A stretch of 64,000 bases of DNA from CAZPRY01 sp964589175 (GTDB lineage: Bacteria > Fidelibacterota > UBA2242), in assembly GCA_964589175.1 (NCBI GenBank), contig CAZPRY010000008.1, positions 51,055 to 115,054 of the forward strand, given 5' to 3'. Both the position numbers and the translations under genes were made by a program. Positions 7,461-16,440 of this stretch are shown one piece after another. Below the pieces are notes generated by a model. That model saw nothing but the letters and a program-made list of their open reading frames with translations. It did no database searches and was not told the DNA's origin. Every line of letters begins with the position of its first letter. Position 1 is the first letter of the stretch.

Positions 7461-8972
7461 GTGAAAAGAAACCGCTTTCTTATTGCTGTTGTACTATTCG
7501 CCGGCCTATGGGCAGGGCATCTGTTGGAAGCCCAGGACAGACCGGCTGCCGCGGCGGGTTCCTACTACAACGCCGATCCCATCGCACTGGCATTGGAGTG
7601 CAAGCAATACATCGAACAGGCAAAGCCCGAAAAGAGCGATATCAAGCCCCTCGCCATCATCTCGCCGCATGCCGGTTACGCTTACAGCGGCAGCGTCGCG
7701 GGATACGCCTTTCGCAGCCTCCAGGGGCAGCACTATGATGCCGCGATCGTCATCAGCCCCTGTCATGTAGACTATTTCCCATTCGCCTCGGTCTATTCCG
7801 GCGACGCTTACGTCACGCCCCTGGGAAAGGTCGAGATCGATAAAAAACTGGCTGCGGATTGTGTCACCCTGGATAACAACGTGCGCTTTTCGGAACGAGG
7901 CCACGTAACGCCATTCTATCAACGCGGCGAACATAGCCTCGAAATCCAGTTGCCGCTCTTACAAACGGTTTTGCCCGGAATTCCGATCGTGCCGATTGTC
8001 CTGGGCACCATGGACCGGACTGTAATCCAGTCGCTCGGTGAGAGTTTGAGCGAAATCGTGAGCAAGAAGAATGTTCTCCTGATCGCCTCCAGCGATCTGA
8101 GTCATTATCATGATTACGGCAATTGTCAAAAAATCGATAAACGCCTTATGCAGAGCCTCCAGAAGATGAATCCCGACCCTTTCTATTCGGGTTTAATCTC
8201 CAAGGATTTCGAAGCCTGCGGCGGCGGCCCCATTACGGCCGTACTCATCGCGGCGAGAGCAGCCGGCGCCAATTCGGTTGACATTTTACAGTACCTCAAC
8301 AGTGGAGATGTCGCCGGAGGAGACCGCAGCCGGGTTGTCGGCTATATGGCCGCGGCAATCTATAAAAGCACAAAATCAGAGGAAATCGATATGCAGACCC
8401 ATTCATTGCAGGAAGGTGAATTGACCCGGGAAGAAGAGCTTTTTTTACTCCAATTGGCTGAAAATACCGTTAAGGCCGTCGTATCCGGTGAAGATTTGGC
8501 GGTACCGGAAAACATTCCTAAAACAATGAGGGAAAAACGTGGCGCCTTCGTTACCCTGGAAAAGAACCATCAATTGCGCGGTTGTATCGGGTACATAATG
8601 CCAATCTACCCGCTCTATGAAACCGTCATCAATGTTGCCGAGTCGGCCGCGTTGAAAGATCCGCGCTTCAATCCCGTGACACCGGACGAGTTGAAAGATA
8701 TCAGCGTGGAGGTTTCCGTCCTGACCGTACCCCGGAAAATCACCGATCCCGCAATCATCGAGGTCGGAAAACACGGCATTATTATCAAGAAGGGATTTTA
8801 TCAGGGTTTACTACTCCCTCAGGTAGCGACGGATTACGGTTGGGATCGTAAGACTTTCCTCGAGCACACCTGCATGAAGGCCGGCTTGGCCAAGAATGCC
8901 TGGAAAGACAGGGAAACAGAGATCCGGATTTTCTCGGCTCAGGTTTTCAATCGTGAAAGCATTGAAGAATAA
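7461..8972 (+). CDS. AmmeMemoRadiSam system protein B-A fusion (MEMO + AMMECR1)
   Basis: A 503-residue fusion. After a signal-like N terminus (VKRNRFLIAVVLFAGLWAG) comes a MEMO/extradiol-dioxygenase-like domain to about residue 300, with metal-binding-type His motifs (ISPHAGYAYSG, ISPCHVDYF, ASSDLSHYHDYG). Residues from about 325 to the end are an AMMECR1 domain with the hallmark LRGCIG. The two domains are often separate genes and are joined here. I chose the GTG at 7461, one base after the radical SAM stop, because GGAG lies five bases upstream; an overlapping in-frame ATG at 7410 would add 17 residues unlike a signal peptide. The biochemical role of the set is not established. Confidence 0.9.
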   Translation: MKRNRFLIAVVLFAGLWAGHLLEAQDRPAAAAGSYYNADPIALALECKQYIEQAKPEKSDIKPLAIISPHAGYAYSGSVAGYAFRSLQGQHYDAAIVISPCHVDYFPFASVYSGDAYVTPLGKVEIDKKLAADCVTLDNNVRFSERGHVTPFYQRGEHSLEIQLPLLQTVLPGIPIVPIVLGTMDRTVIQSLGESLSEIVSKKNVLLIASSDLSHYHDYGNCQKIDKRLMQSLQKMNPDPFYSGLISKDFEACGGGPITAVLIAARAAGANSVDILQYLNSGDVAGGDRSRVVGYMAAAIYKSTKSEEIDMQTHSLQEGELTREEELFLLQLAENTVKAVVSGEDLAVPENIPKTMREKRGAFVTLEKNHQLRGCIGYIMPIYPLYETVINVAESAALKDPRFNPVTPDELKDISVEVSVLTVPRKITDPAIIEVGKHGIIIKKGFYQGLLLPQVATDYGWDRKTFLEHTCMKAGLAKNAWKDRETEIRIFSAQVFNRESIEE

Positions 8973-9374
8973 ATGACGCGCCTGATCGTTCGGCAACCGA
9001 TGAATCTATTCGATTAAAGTGCCTCACAAAAGGAATTTCATCGTAATCGTATTTTATACTATCTGGTATATCCGGGAAGCTAACAAACGGACCAATAGCA
9101 CAATCTCCGGAAAAGGCACTTCGCTGCAGGAACACCGACCGTGAATCCGTCTCGTTGATTTCTCCGGAATGCGAAGTCGGTTATTGATGCCTTGACAGCG
9201 GTTTCTAAGCCCGGTTGAAAAGCACCCGCAAGTCATGTGACCCAGCTCATAAAGCAGAACGGATTCGATTCGGTTCCTGCTTTTATCGAAGCTGTAACAT
9301 CTCTATATCCTTGATCTTCAATTAATTTTTAAGTATTATTACCCGACAATATAAATAAACACACTGCTACTGTT
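8973..9374. other. Gene-free spacer between AmmeMemoRadiSam operon and hybrid kinase
   Basis: About 400 bp without a frame of convincing codon use. Composition becomes AT-rich near 9300-9374 ahead of the kinase gene, where a promoter is expected. I found no hairpin terminator after the operon and no recognised riboswitch or RNA. Confidence 0.5.
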
Positions 9375-11174
9375 ATGGTGATTAACGAAGAAACACAAAG
9401 ACTACTGGAATACTTACGGCAGGTTGCCGAACAGGTTTCCCGCAGTAAATACGGGCATCCCCAGAAAATTTTTGAACTTGCTCGCACGGGTTTGTACCCG
9501 GATTATATCGTTGAGTTAGCAGAATCCTTCGGTATGATGATAGTCAAAGTGGAAGCCCGGGAATTCCGATTGGAGAAAAACCTCCGCAAATTGACTAAAA
9601 CCAATGTCTTGTTGCAGGAAGAGATTAAAGAGCGCAACGCAATCGAGAATACCCTGCGCGACAATGAAGCCAAATACAAGGCAATCTTCGAAAATTCGCT
9701 GGACGGCATCTGCGTCATTCAGGGTAATAAAATTAAAATATGCAACAGCCAGACCAATAAAATCATGGGACATCGCTCCCGAAAGCAGACCCTCGACCGG
9801 GACATACAGGATTTCATTCATCCTTCGGACTGGCCGGAAATTGAGAGACTCATCGATGCAGTTATCGCAGGAAAAAAGACCAGCGACCATGTTAATTGCC
9901 GGTTTATCAAAGCGGACCAGAATCCCCTCTACACCGAGCTCTTAATACATCGAATCAGCTATAACGAAAAAGCCGCGGTCTTATGTACCATCCGGGATAT
10001 ATCGGAACAACTGGTCCTGGAACAGGAATTACGAAGATCACAAAAGTTGGAATCCATCGGGCGTCTGACCGGCGGCATTGCCCATGATTTTAATAACATT
10101 CTGGCCGTTATCAACGGTTATACCGAGCTCATTCTAAACGAATACAACCAGGACCTGCCCTATCGCAGTTATGTCGAGGAGATCGATTCCGCCGGAAAGC
10201 AGGCAACTACCCTCGTGCGGCAGTTACTGGCGTTCAGTAAAAAACAGGTAACCAAACCCGAGATTATCCAGATCAATGATAAGATTACGGAACTCATGCA
10301 TCTGCTGCGACACCTGATCGGAGAAGATATTCGGGTAGTCCTCAGTCTGAGTCTGAACAATATTTACATTAAAGCGGACGCCGGACAAATCGAACAGGTA
10401 CTGACGAACCTGATATTAAACGCCCGTGATGCGATTAACCTGAAGAGAGATACCGGATCGGAGCGCATGATCCGGATTGAGACGAGCTTAGTCCCGTTGG
10501 ATATGACCTTCACAGAAGTCAGCATGAGCGATGCCGGCCAATTTCATCTGAAGATCTCCGTCATCGATTCCGGCACTGGTATTCCAATCGATATACAAGA
10601 AAAAATATTCGATCCCTTCTTTACCACAAAAGAAAATCAGGTCAGCGTAGGCCTGGGACTCTCGACGATTTACGGTATTGTTAAACAAAACCAAGGAAAT
10701 ATTAAGGTATCAAGCGAGCCGGGGCATCTGACGAGGTTCGACATCTACTGGCCGGTTCACAATCCCAAAACAGCCGAGATCGCAACCCATCCCTCGCATT
10801 TTACATCACTATTTGGAAAAGAAACAATTTTACTGGTTGAGGACCAGGGGAATATTCGTAAGGTCCTCTCCATCATGCTCGGCTCTCTGGGCTACAAGGT
10901 CATTTCGGCCAATTCTGCTGAAGAGGCGATCCGGATAACGGATAACTCCGAGACAAATATTGATTTGCTTTTCACCGACATCGTCCTGCCGGCCATGAAC
11001 GGAAGGAAACTTGCAGAACAGATGCGCAAACAATTCCCGGCCATTAAAATCCTGCTGACCTCAGGTTATTATGATCTCCTCCTGGATGAAACCCGGCCAG
11101 AGGATATTCATTATATCAATAAACCGTTTACCAAGACGGTACTGGCCCAAAAGCTACGCGAGATTCTCGCTTAG
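9375..11174 (+). CDS. PAS-domain hybrid sensor histidine kinase
   Basis: A 599-residue cytosolic kinase without transmembrane segments. Order: helical N terminus (1-90), PAS (about 95-215), HisKA with the phospho-acceptor H237 in GGIAHDFNN, HATPase_c with the N box near N349-R351, the G1 motif DSGTG (398-402) and a GLGLS G2 box (426-430), then a C-terminal receiver domain (about 483-598) with phospho-acceptor D535 (LLFTDIVLP) and a Lys in NKPF. It probably passes phosphate internally to its receiver or accepts control from it. No ribosome binding site is obvious before the ATG at 9375. It converges on the two-component pair at 11.3-12.8 kb; the signal sensed is unknown. Confidence 0.9.
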   Translation: MVINEETQRLLEYLRQVAEQVSRSKYGHPQKIFELARTGLYPDYIVELAESFGMMIVKVEAREFRLEKNLRKLTKTNVLLQEEIKERNAIENTLRDNEAKYKAIFENSLDGICVIQGNKIKICNSQTNKIMGHRSRKQTLDRDIQDFIHPSDWPEIERLIDAVIAGKKTSDHVNCRFIKADQNPLYTELLIHRISYNEKAAVLCTIRDISEQLVLEQELRRSQKLESIGRLTGGIAHDFNNILAVINGYTELILNEYNQDLPYRSYVEEIDSAGKQATTLVRQLLAFSKKQVTKPEIIQINDKITELMHLLRHLIGEDIRVVLSLSLNNIYIKADAGQIEQVLTNLILNARDAINLKRDTGSERMIRIETSLVPLDMTFTEVSMSDAGQFHLKISVIDSGTGIPIDIQEKIFDPFFTTKENQVSVGLGLSTIYGIVKQNQGNIKVSSEPGHLTRFDIYWPVHNPKTAEIATHPSHFTSLFGKETILLVEDQGNIRKVLSIMLGSLGYKVISANSAEEAIRITDNSETNIDLLFTDIVLPAMNGRKLAEQMRKQFPAIKILLTSGYYDLLLDETRPEDIHYINKPFTKTVLAQKLREILA

Positions 11175-11257
11175 TTTCCTCGGAAGCGATTGACGCAAAC
11201 CTGCTGGCAAAAGTATTAACAATTGTATTGGATCAGAAAATGATTACCCGCTTTGGG

Positions 11258-11704
11258 CTAAGCACATTTCGGCAGTGAATATAGTTTCACATCATCGCAG
11301 GATGATCCCTGCTCCTGAGAGGCAGAGAGCAACATTTGGCGTTCGCGAAACTGCACTGCCCTGTAAATTGTCGCTTTAAACCGGTCAGGAAAAACCGGTT
11401 TCTCCAGATAGTCGAAAATACGCAGCCTGACGTCTCCGATCATTTTTCTCACGGTCGGTTCCCCGGAAATGACAATCAATAGGCACTCGGGATGGGCGAA
11501 GTGGATTTTCTTGATGAGATTGATTCCGTTCATCTTGGGCAGGAAGATATCGGCAATGATGATATCGAACTCATAATGTTCCATTAATTGCAATGCCGAA
11601 GCACCGTCGCACGCAGTACGAGCTCTGAAACCCATCTTGATCAGAAACTCACGCAGTGTTACTCTGATACACTTTTCATCATCGATAATTAAAACACGCG
11701 TCAT
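11258..11704 (-). CDS. Single-domain response regulator
   Basis: A 148-residue protein consisting of a receiver domain (1-120) and a short tail. Acidic pocket residues DDE (8-10), phospho-acceptor D52 in IIIADIFLP, a Ser in VISGE and a Lys in LEKPV are all present, so it should be phosphorylated. The tail has no DNA-binding domain. It lies 14 bp after the kinase gene at 11719-12843 and is probably its partner. The position beside the flagellar block makes a link with motility or with the activator at the right edge possible, but nothing in the sequence proves it. Confidence 0.88.
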   Translation of the reverse strand: MTRVLIIDDEKCIRVTLREFLIKMGFRARTACDGASALQLMEHYEFDIIIADIFLPKMNGINLIKKIHFAHPECLLIVISGEPTVRKMIGDVRLRIFDYLEKPVFPDRFKATIYRAVQFRERQMLLSASQEQGSSCDDVKLYSLPKCA

Positions 11705-11718
11705 TGTGAGTCCTCCCG

Positions 11719-12843
11719 CTATTGATTTGTCATAGATTTCCCATTCATTCTTTGGATGGGTAAATCGATATGAAACTTCGTATAGGAATTCGGTTCACTC
11801 TCAACGTAGATTCGCCCTTTATGTTTGTCAACGATGTGTTTCGTGATAAAAAGTCCCAATCCCGTACCGTTTTTACCGGCATTGGTCGTAAAAAAGGGCT
11901 CGAATATTTGTTTTCTGATCTTATCGGGAATACCGATCCCGTGATCTTCCACGGTCATTCTGATCCATATTTTATTGGCTTCTTTGATCTGCTGCGCACT
12001 GATGATAATGATCTTGTTATCATGATAGCCGTTATAACGGCGGTTCAGGGCGTTGCGGGCATTGGTTAAAAGGTTGACCAGGACCTGCTCGATCTGAAGT
12101 TGACGGCATTCGAGGCTGGCAAGATCCGTCGGTATGTACAATTTGATCTCGATCTGGTCTTTCCGAAATAGCGAGCCGAACAGGGATAAGGCGGCCGATA
12201 CGATCTCGGAAATGCTGATTAAGTAGTATTCTTCCGATCCTTTTCCGGCATAGGAAAGTAAATTTCGGACGATATTGGCAATCCGGTCTCCCTCTTTGAT
12301 GATTTCAGAGCAGAACTCCTTGGCTACCGAATCCCTGATTCTTTCGGAGATTAGTTGGGCATAGTTGATAATCCCGGTAATCGGATTATTTATCTCATGC
12401 GCGATTCCACTGGCCAGGGTCCCGATGGATTGAAGTCGCTGCTCCTGCACGCGTATTTTATAATCCTGTCTCAGATTGCTTTTTAACACACCGGAGGGAT
12501 CATCGTACACTACGACGAAAATTACATCCTCATCATTCCACTGGCCCCGCGTTACCTTCATTAACGCCGGGATTATGCGCTTTTCTTTTCCGATTAAATT
12601 GCACCTGACATAGTCGTTAGTCTCGCTCAATATCTTGTCCATGACGGATATTGGGTCATGATTATCCTGGATCGTCACAAAATCCTGGATGTTTTTATGG
12701 GAAATCTCTCCATTCGTGGCATCCAGCACCTCTTTCGCATAATGATTAATGTGAAGCACTGCACCACTTTTATCCAGAATAAAGAAATAGAGATTAGCGC
12801 TATCCAGCACCTCCATCAAACATGTTCGGAATTCGGTTATCAT
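11719..12843 (-). CDS. PAS-domain sensor histidine kinase
   Basis: A 374-residue soluble kinase: PAS (about 5-120), HisKA with H149 in ASGIAHEINNPITG, then a HATPase_c domain with N box (LLTNARNAL), G1 (VEDHGIGIP) and G2 (GKNGTGLGLFITK). The NtrB/AtoS-like dimerisation helix (GIAHEINNP) is the kind that partners NtrC-type activators. It is the first gene of a two-gene operon with the response regulator. An FlgS-like role toward the flagellar NtrC-type activator at the right edge is a reasonable hypothesis, not shown here. Confidence 0.9.
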   Translation of the reverse strand: MITEFRTCLMEVLDSANLYFFILDKSGAVLHINHYAKEVLDATNGEISHKNIQDFVTIQDNHDPISVMDKILSETNDYVRCNLIGKEKRIIPALMKVTRGQWNDEDVIFVVVYDDPSGVLKSNLRQDYKIRVQEQRLQSIGTLASGIAHEINNPITGIINYAQLISERIRDSVAKEFCSEIIKEGDRIANIVRNLLSYAGKGSEEYYLISISEIVSAALSLFGSLFRKDQIEIKLYIPTDLASLECRQLQIEQVLVNLLTNARNALNRRYNGYHDNKIIIISAQQIKEANKIWIRMTVEDHGIGIPDKIRKQIFEPFFTTNAGKNGTGLGLFITKHIVDKHKGRIYVESEPNSYTKFHIDLPIQRMNGKSMTNQ

Positions 12844-13059
12844 ACTACTTTTTCATCTCTCAGTGAGCACTTATACTATATGCTGTATAACAAAAATACA
12901 ATAACATTAGAATCGCTAATTCAGTATTAAAGAAATAGAAATCATCTCCTATAAATTGAACTGCTAGATGTAGCTTTAGGCGCAATTTTAGGTTGCTATC
13001 CACTACGCGATATTTCATGCGACAAATATACTTATCGTGAGAAATAAATGTCAACATTT

Positions 13060-14607
13060 TTAATGAATCACCTTGATTTTTTCCTGGAACAAGAGAAACG
13101 GATTCTTCAGATGATTATGTTCCCGGATTTCCAGATGCAGATGAGCATAGCCGTATTGCGAATCACCCCGTGGGATATTCCCGGAAGTTCCAACGCTCCC
13201 GATCCGGCTGTTCACAGTCACCATGAAGGGGCCCTCCTTCGTAAACCTATCGAGATTTTTTTTCCAATGCTGATCCGGCGTCAGATGGGAGTAGGAAGAT
13301 GTACAGGCGGCATCGTGCCATATGTCGATTCGATTTCCGTGGCCGCTCCCGTCATTTCCGACATAGTATACGAATCCGTCCTGAACCGGATAAATCGGTG
13401 TGCCCTCATCGGCCATCAGATCAATGCCTTTGTGACGATATGCCACGCCATCGTTATTCCGGCGCAGAACGCGGAACAGTCCCACATCCTTTACGATAAG
13501 CCCGATTTTGAGGGGATTATGGATCTTCATTTCCCAATCTTCCAGGCTGAGATGTTCGTGCAGATGTTTGATCTCCCGCAGCTGTTTTTTATAATCCACA
13601 TATCCGGCTTCAATCGCTTTACGCTGGGCTGCGTATTCCGACAGAACCGTCGTCGGATTGTCGGCGATCCACTTTCCCTTAAACCCGGCCGCAAGCCAGG
13701 CATAGGTGGAATAGTCTCCGGCGATATCGTAATCTTTCCCGATGCTAAGCCGGGCAAGCCCCAGACGGATATTTAACTCTTGATCCACTTGCTGCAATAC
13801 GTTGTAGATGAAGGCTTCTTCATCCAAAATCTCCGGATGTCGGATGAGCACCTCCTGCACATGCTGGACAATATTCTGAGCACTCTTCAGATTCCAGCCG
13901 TAGCTTATGAATTCTCTCCGAATGCTTCGAAATTCCGCACGGCTCAGCGGCTGTTGCAGCTTGCTTTCGAGGGTCTCCTCATAGAGTTTCTTGAGATGCA
14001 ATAATTCCGAAAACACCGGATTAAAGTAGGCGCTGTTTTCCTCTTCACCGAGTACTTTATCGAGCAGCCATGCACTTACCGTCCGGTTGCTATCATCCTC
14101 CATAACCTGATTGAGATGGCAGAGATCATTCCGGTCAAAGCCATGATGCGCGATATAGGCGAACAAGCGTTGTTCATCCAGTAATGTCAAATTGCCCCGC
14201 ATTCCATAATAATCACTGTTATAATTATGGATCAAGTGAGCGTACCGGATATTCTCGTCAAAAATAGTATCATCGGAATAACTGAAATTTTCGAATTTGC
14301 CCAGAGGCAGTTTGGAAAGGGAGAACAACTTGATAGTCTTCAGGTATTTGTTCGTGATCCGGATAATCCGTTGGGTTTGAAGATAGCGGAACGTATAAAC
14401 CGTGGCTATTCCCAGACGGGGCAGACTGATGACCAGTCCAACAGCCAGTAGCAAGACTCCGGCCAGTGTACCGAATTTTCTCGTCAAAAATCGACGCTGT
14501 CGTTTACGTTTTTCCAGGTACTTATCCAATTCACCCCGAATGATGAGGTTGGCGTCCGCAGGCTGGAATAGAATTTCGTTGAGAACCTGATCAGGCTTTA
14601 GCTTCAT
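13060..14607 (-). CDS. Membrane-anchored M23 peptidase (LytM type)
   Basis: A 515-residue protein with a basic cytoplasmic segment (1-43), one transmembrane helix (about 44-66, LAGVLLLAVGLVISLPRLGI), a helical periplasmic stalk (100-360) and a C-terminal M23 domain. The zinc site is complete: H392-x3-D396 (HKGID) and HLHLE near residue 495, with SYSHL for the second active-site His. It should cut peptidoglycan cross-bridges. Its start overlaps the end of the ParA-like gene by 17 bp, so the two form an operon behind a predicted sigma54 promoter. Since FlgJ here has no muramidase domain, this enzyme could help the rod cross the cell wall; that is inference. Confidence 0.88.
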   Translation of the reverse strand: MKLKPDQVLNEILFQPADANLIIRGELDKYLEKRKRQRRFLTRKFGTLAGVLLLAVGLVISLPRLGIATVYTFRYLQTQRIIRITNKYLKTIKLFSLSKLPLGKFENFSYSDDTIFDENIRYAHLIHNYNSDYYGMRGNLTLLDEQRLFAYIAHHGFDRNDLCHLNQVMEDDSNRTVSAWLLDKVLGEEENSAYFNPVFSELLHLKKLYEETLESKLQQPLSRAEFRSIRREFISYGWNLKSAQNIVQHVQEVLIRHPEILDEEAFIYNVLQQVDQELNIRLGLARLSIGKDYDIAGDYSTYAWLAAGFKGKWIADNPTTVLSEYAAQRKAIEAGYVDYKKQLREIKHLHEHLSLEDWEMKIHNPLKIGLIVKDVGLFRVLRRNNDGVAYRHKGIDLMADEGTPIYPVQDGFVYYVGNDGSGHGNRIDIWHDAACTSSYSHLTPDQHWKKNLDRFTKEGPFMVTVNSRIGSVGTSGNIPRGDSQYGYAHLHLEIREHNHLKNPFLLFQEKIKVIH

Positions 14608-15595
14608 CTCTCGTACTCTGAAATAGTCTTAAGATTTTTACTAGTGGGCTTATGAATTGGCTATCGTCCCGGACCGTATTGGTACGTAAGAAATATCGCG
14701 CAATTCCATCATAAGACCGCCCGATCGATGAATCAGGGAAAATTTCACTAATCGGAGCATGAAGCGCGTAGTATGACTTGCCAACCCGTCGATAATCATT
14801 GATGATGGATCCCAGGAAGCCCGGTTGGATGCAAATACCGGATCGATTCCGCGTAATCTCCACCGCTCTTTTTATCCCCTGGAAAATACCGTAAGCGATA
14901 TCGGCATTGCATCGATTGAAAACAAAGAGCGGAGTGAAATTCCTGTTGATCCGATACCCGGGATGCTTCTGCTGCAGTTTCATTTCCAGTTCGATGTATC
15001 TTTCCGCCGCCGCTTTGGCGCACCCATAGCCGCTCTGTACATCCTCTGGAGTCGTGATGATGACCGGATAGTCCGCGGTGAGCGCAAAATCCAAAGTCGT
15101 GCGATCAATCCCGGCCCCAAGATCGAGAATCGTATAGTCGTAATTTTCCGCCACTTTTTTAAACGACTGAATAAATTTCAACTTCTGGAAATAGTTGATA
15201 TTGGCAAATTTAAAGTTTCCTCCTGCGCCGGGGATTAAATCGAAATGATGTTTTCGGATGATTAATTTTTTAAAATCATTCTCAGTTTTGTCGAAGAAAT
15301 CCAGAAGCGTCCGGGAGGAATGCAGGCTGAGTTTGGAGGAAATATCCCCCGTGTTGATATCCGTGTCGATCAGAAGTACGCGCTTGCCGGTTTTTCCGAT
15401 AACATTGGCGGTTTCAATCGAAAAGATAGTCTTCCCTACTCCCCCCTTATTCGAGATGATGCTGATAATTTTCCCGGATCTTGGAGCGGTTTCCGTGAGA
15501 TTGGGCGCGCGTTCAATACCCGGTTTCGTCCGGACCGGCGCTGCATCTACTTTTGTGCGCTCATAAACAGGATCGTGACTATGCGAAGTGTCCAT
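14591..15595 (-). CDS. MinD/ParA-family ATPase (FlhG-like)
   Basis: A 334-residue deviant Walker ATPase. After a flexible 40-residue N terminus comes an intact P loop SNKGGVGKT, then LLIDTDINTGD (Walker A' and switch), ILDLGAGID (Walker B) and TTPEDVQSGYG, the last typical of FlhG/FleN-type proteins rather than plasmid ParA. It lacks a ParB partner and sits in a flagellar context upstream of an M23 peptidase, behind a predicted sigma54 promoter. It may set flagellar number or position, or place the M23 enzyme. The flhF-linked FlhG homologue elsewhere in this window lacks the P loop, so this protein could be the functional ATPase. Confidence 0.85.
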   Translation of the reverse strand: MDTSHSHDPVYERTKVDAAPVRTKPGIERAPNLTETAPRSGKIISIISNKGGVGKTIFSIETANVIGKTGKRVLLIDTDINTGDISSKLSLHSSRTLLDFFDKTENDFKKLIIRKHHFDLIPGAGGNFKFANINYFQKLKFIQSFKKVAENYDYTILDLGAGIDRTTLDFALTADYPVIITTPEDVQSGYGCAKAAAERYIELEMKLQQKHPGYRINRNFTPLFVFNRCNADIAYGIFQGIKRAVEITRNRSGICIQPGFLGSIINDYRRVGKSYYALHAPISEIFPDSSIGRSYDGIARYFLRTNTVRDDSQFISPLVKILRLFQSTRDEAKA

Positions 15596-15640
15596 CGAAT
15601 ATCCCTCAATTGAATCGGTTCCTGATCACTTTCTCTAGAG

Positions 15641-15656
15641 GTCAAATTTCATGCCA
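15641..15656 (-). promoter_or_regulatory. Predicted sigma54 (-24/-12) promoter of parA-M23 operon
   Basis: Minus strand TGGCATGAAATTTGAC: GG and the GA of TTGAC are ten bases apart as in -24/-12 promoters, though GC is the norm at -12. Predicted start near 15631, about 35 bases before the ParA-like start codon. Confidence 0.55.
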
Positions 15657-15856
15657 CCGGAACTTCATTTCCGTTCCGCTGTGGATTCATTCACATCCAA
15701 AGCCCCGAAAGCGGACCGGGTGAGTCGTTCAGCCCTCTTCGCCGCTCGCAGAGCGAATCGCCGGCAGGGTGAAAACGAATTTGATTGCCCTGAACACAAA
15801 CTCGGATTACAGCCGGGTTTCCAACGGATCCGACCGGATCATCGGAAAATATGAAC

Positions 15857-15882
15857 CTCCCCGGGAATATTTTTCCGGGGAG
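15857..15882. promoter_or_regulatory. Quasi-palindrome, candidate enhancer or terminator
   Basis: CTCCCCGG/CCGGGGAG arms flank GGGAATATTTTTCC (15863-15876). It lies about 240 bp upstream of the predicted sigma54 start and 55 bp past the FlgM-like stop, so either role (enhancer for the parA operon, terminator for the fliD operon) is possible. A partial copy GGAAAATAT is at 15844. The remainder of 15596-15936 has no gene. Confidence 0.5.
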
Positions 15883-15936
15883 TCGCTGATGAGGTAGCGT
15901 ATGAGGGTTGAGGGGGGAGAATTTTAAGATCGACGG

Positions 15937-16437
15937 TTAGATGTTCTGCTCCGCGTCAGATTCAAACATTCGATCGATGATTGTATCCAGGACATCATCA
16001 CGATCGTATTTTCCTTTTTCGATATTTTCCCGAATAGCGTCCAATCGCGAAGTACCGGCAGTATCGTTCGTCCGGGAAGTTTCAGGCGTTCCTTCAGGAA
16101 CCTGGTTCAAGATGGCCCCTGCGATTTGATCCATGACGGCTTCCCGGTTGTAAAAGCCTTCTCTGATCCGCTGACGAATCGGCTGCAAGTCTTCATTCGA
16201 CAGAGTCTCCAGCGCGGCTATCTGTTGCTCGTGACTCCGAAGCGTCGCTGCATCTATCTTTCCTTTCGCGGAATCGCTTATCTCGACTTTATCTGCCGCT
16301 CTCTGGGGTGTTTCCGATTTTTCGGCATTTAATTCCTGGACGCTCTTGGGATTCGGCTGCGCGTTCTTCTCGATGCCGCGACGATCGAACCTGGAACCAT
16401 TAATAAAAGCTTGGGGATCATCGAGGATTTTCATCAT
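15937..16437 (-). CDS. flgM: FlgM-like anti-sigma28 protein with duplicated C-terminal motif
   Basis: A 166-residue hydrophilic protein ending the fliD operon. It has FlgM features: a disordered N terminus, DKVEISDSAKGKI (49-61, like the VxLS motif of FlgM), then helices of the form IRxxIxxGxYxRxxVxDxI. That last motif occurs twice (87-110 and 134-157), where FlgM normally has it once, and the protein is much longer than typical FlgM (about 90-100). FlgM binds FliA until the hook is complete and is then exported. Here fliA is encoded in the same window. Assignment rests on motif and context. Confidence 0.65.
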   Translation of the reverse strand: MMKILDDPQAFINGSRFDRRGIEKNAQPNPKSVQELNAEKSETPQRAADKVEISDSAKGKIDAATLRSHEQQIAALETLSNEDLQPIRQRIREGFYNREAVMDQIAGAILNQVPEGTPETSRTNDTAGTSRLDAIRENIEKGKYDRDDVLDTIIDRMFESDAEQNI

Positions 16438-16440
16438 GGT

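Noticed and set aside
8947..9135. Minus-strand ORF after the AMMECR1 gene
   Set aside because: Overlaps the end of the fusion gene and has no ribosome binding site or protein-like features.
13048..13776. Long plus-strand ORF opposite the M23 peptidase
   Set aside because: Antisense shadow of a gene with clear catalytic motifs.
14591..15595. Plasmid or chromosome partition ParA
   Set aside because: No parB or parS nearby; motif near the end of the sheet is FlhG-like and the context is flagellar.
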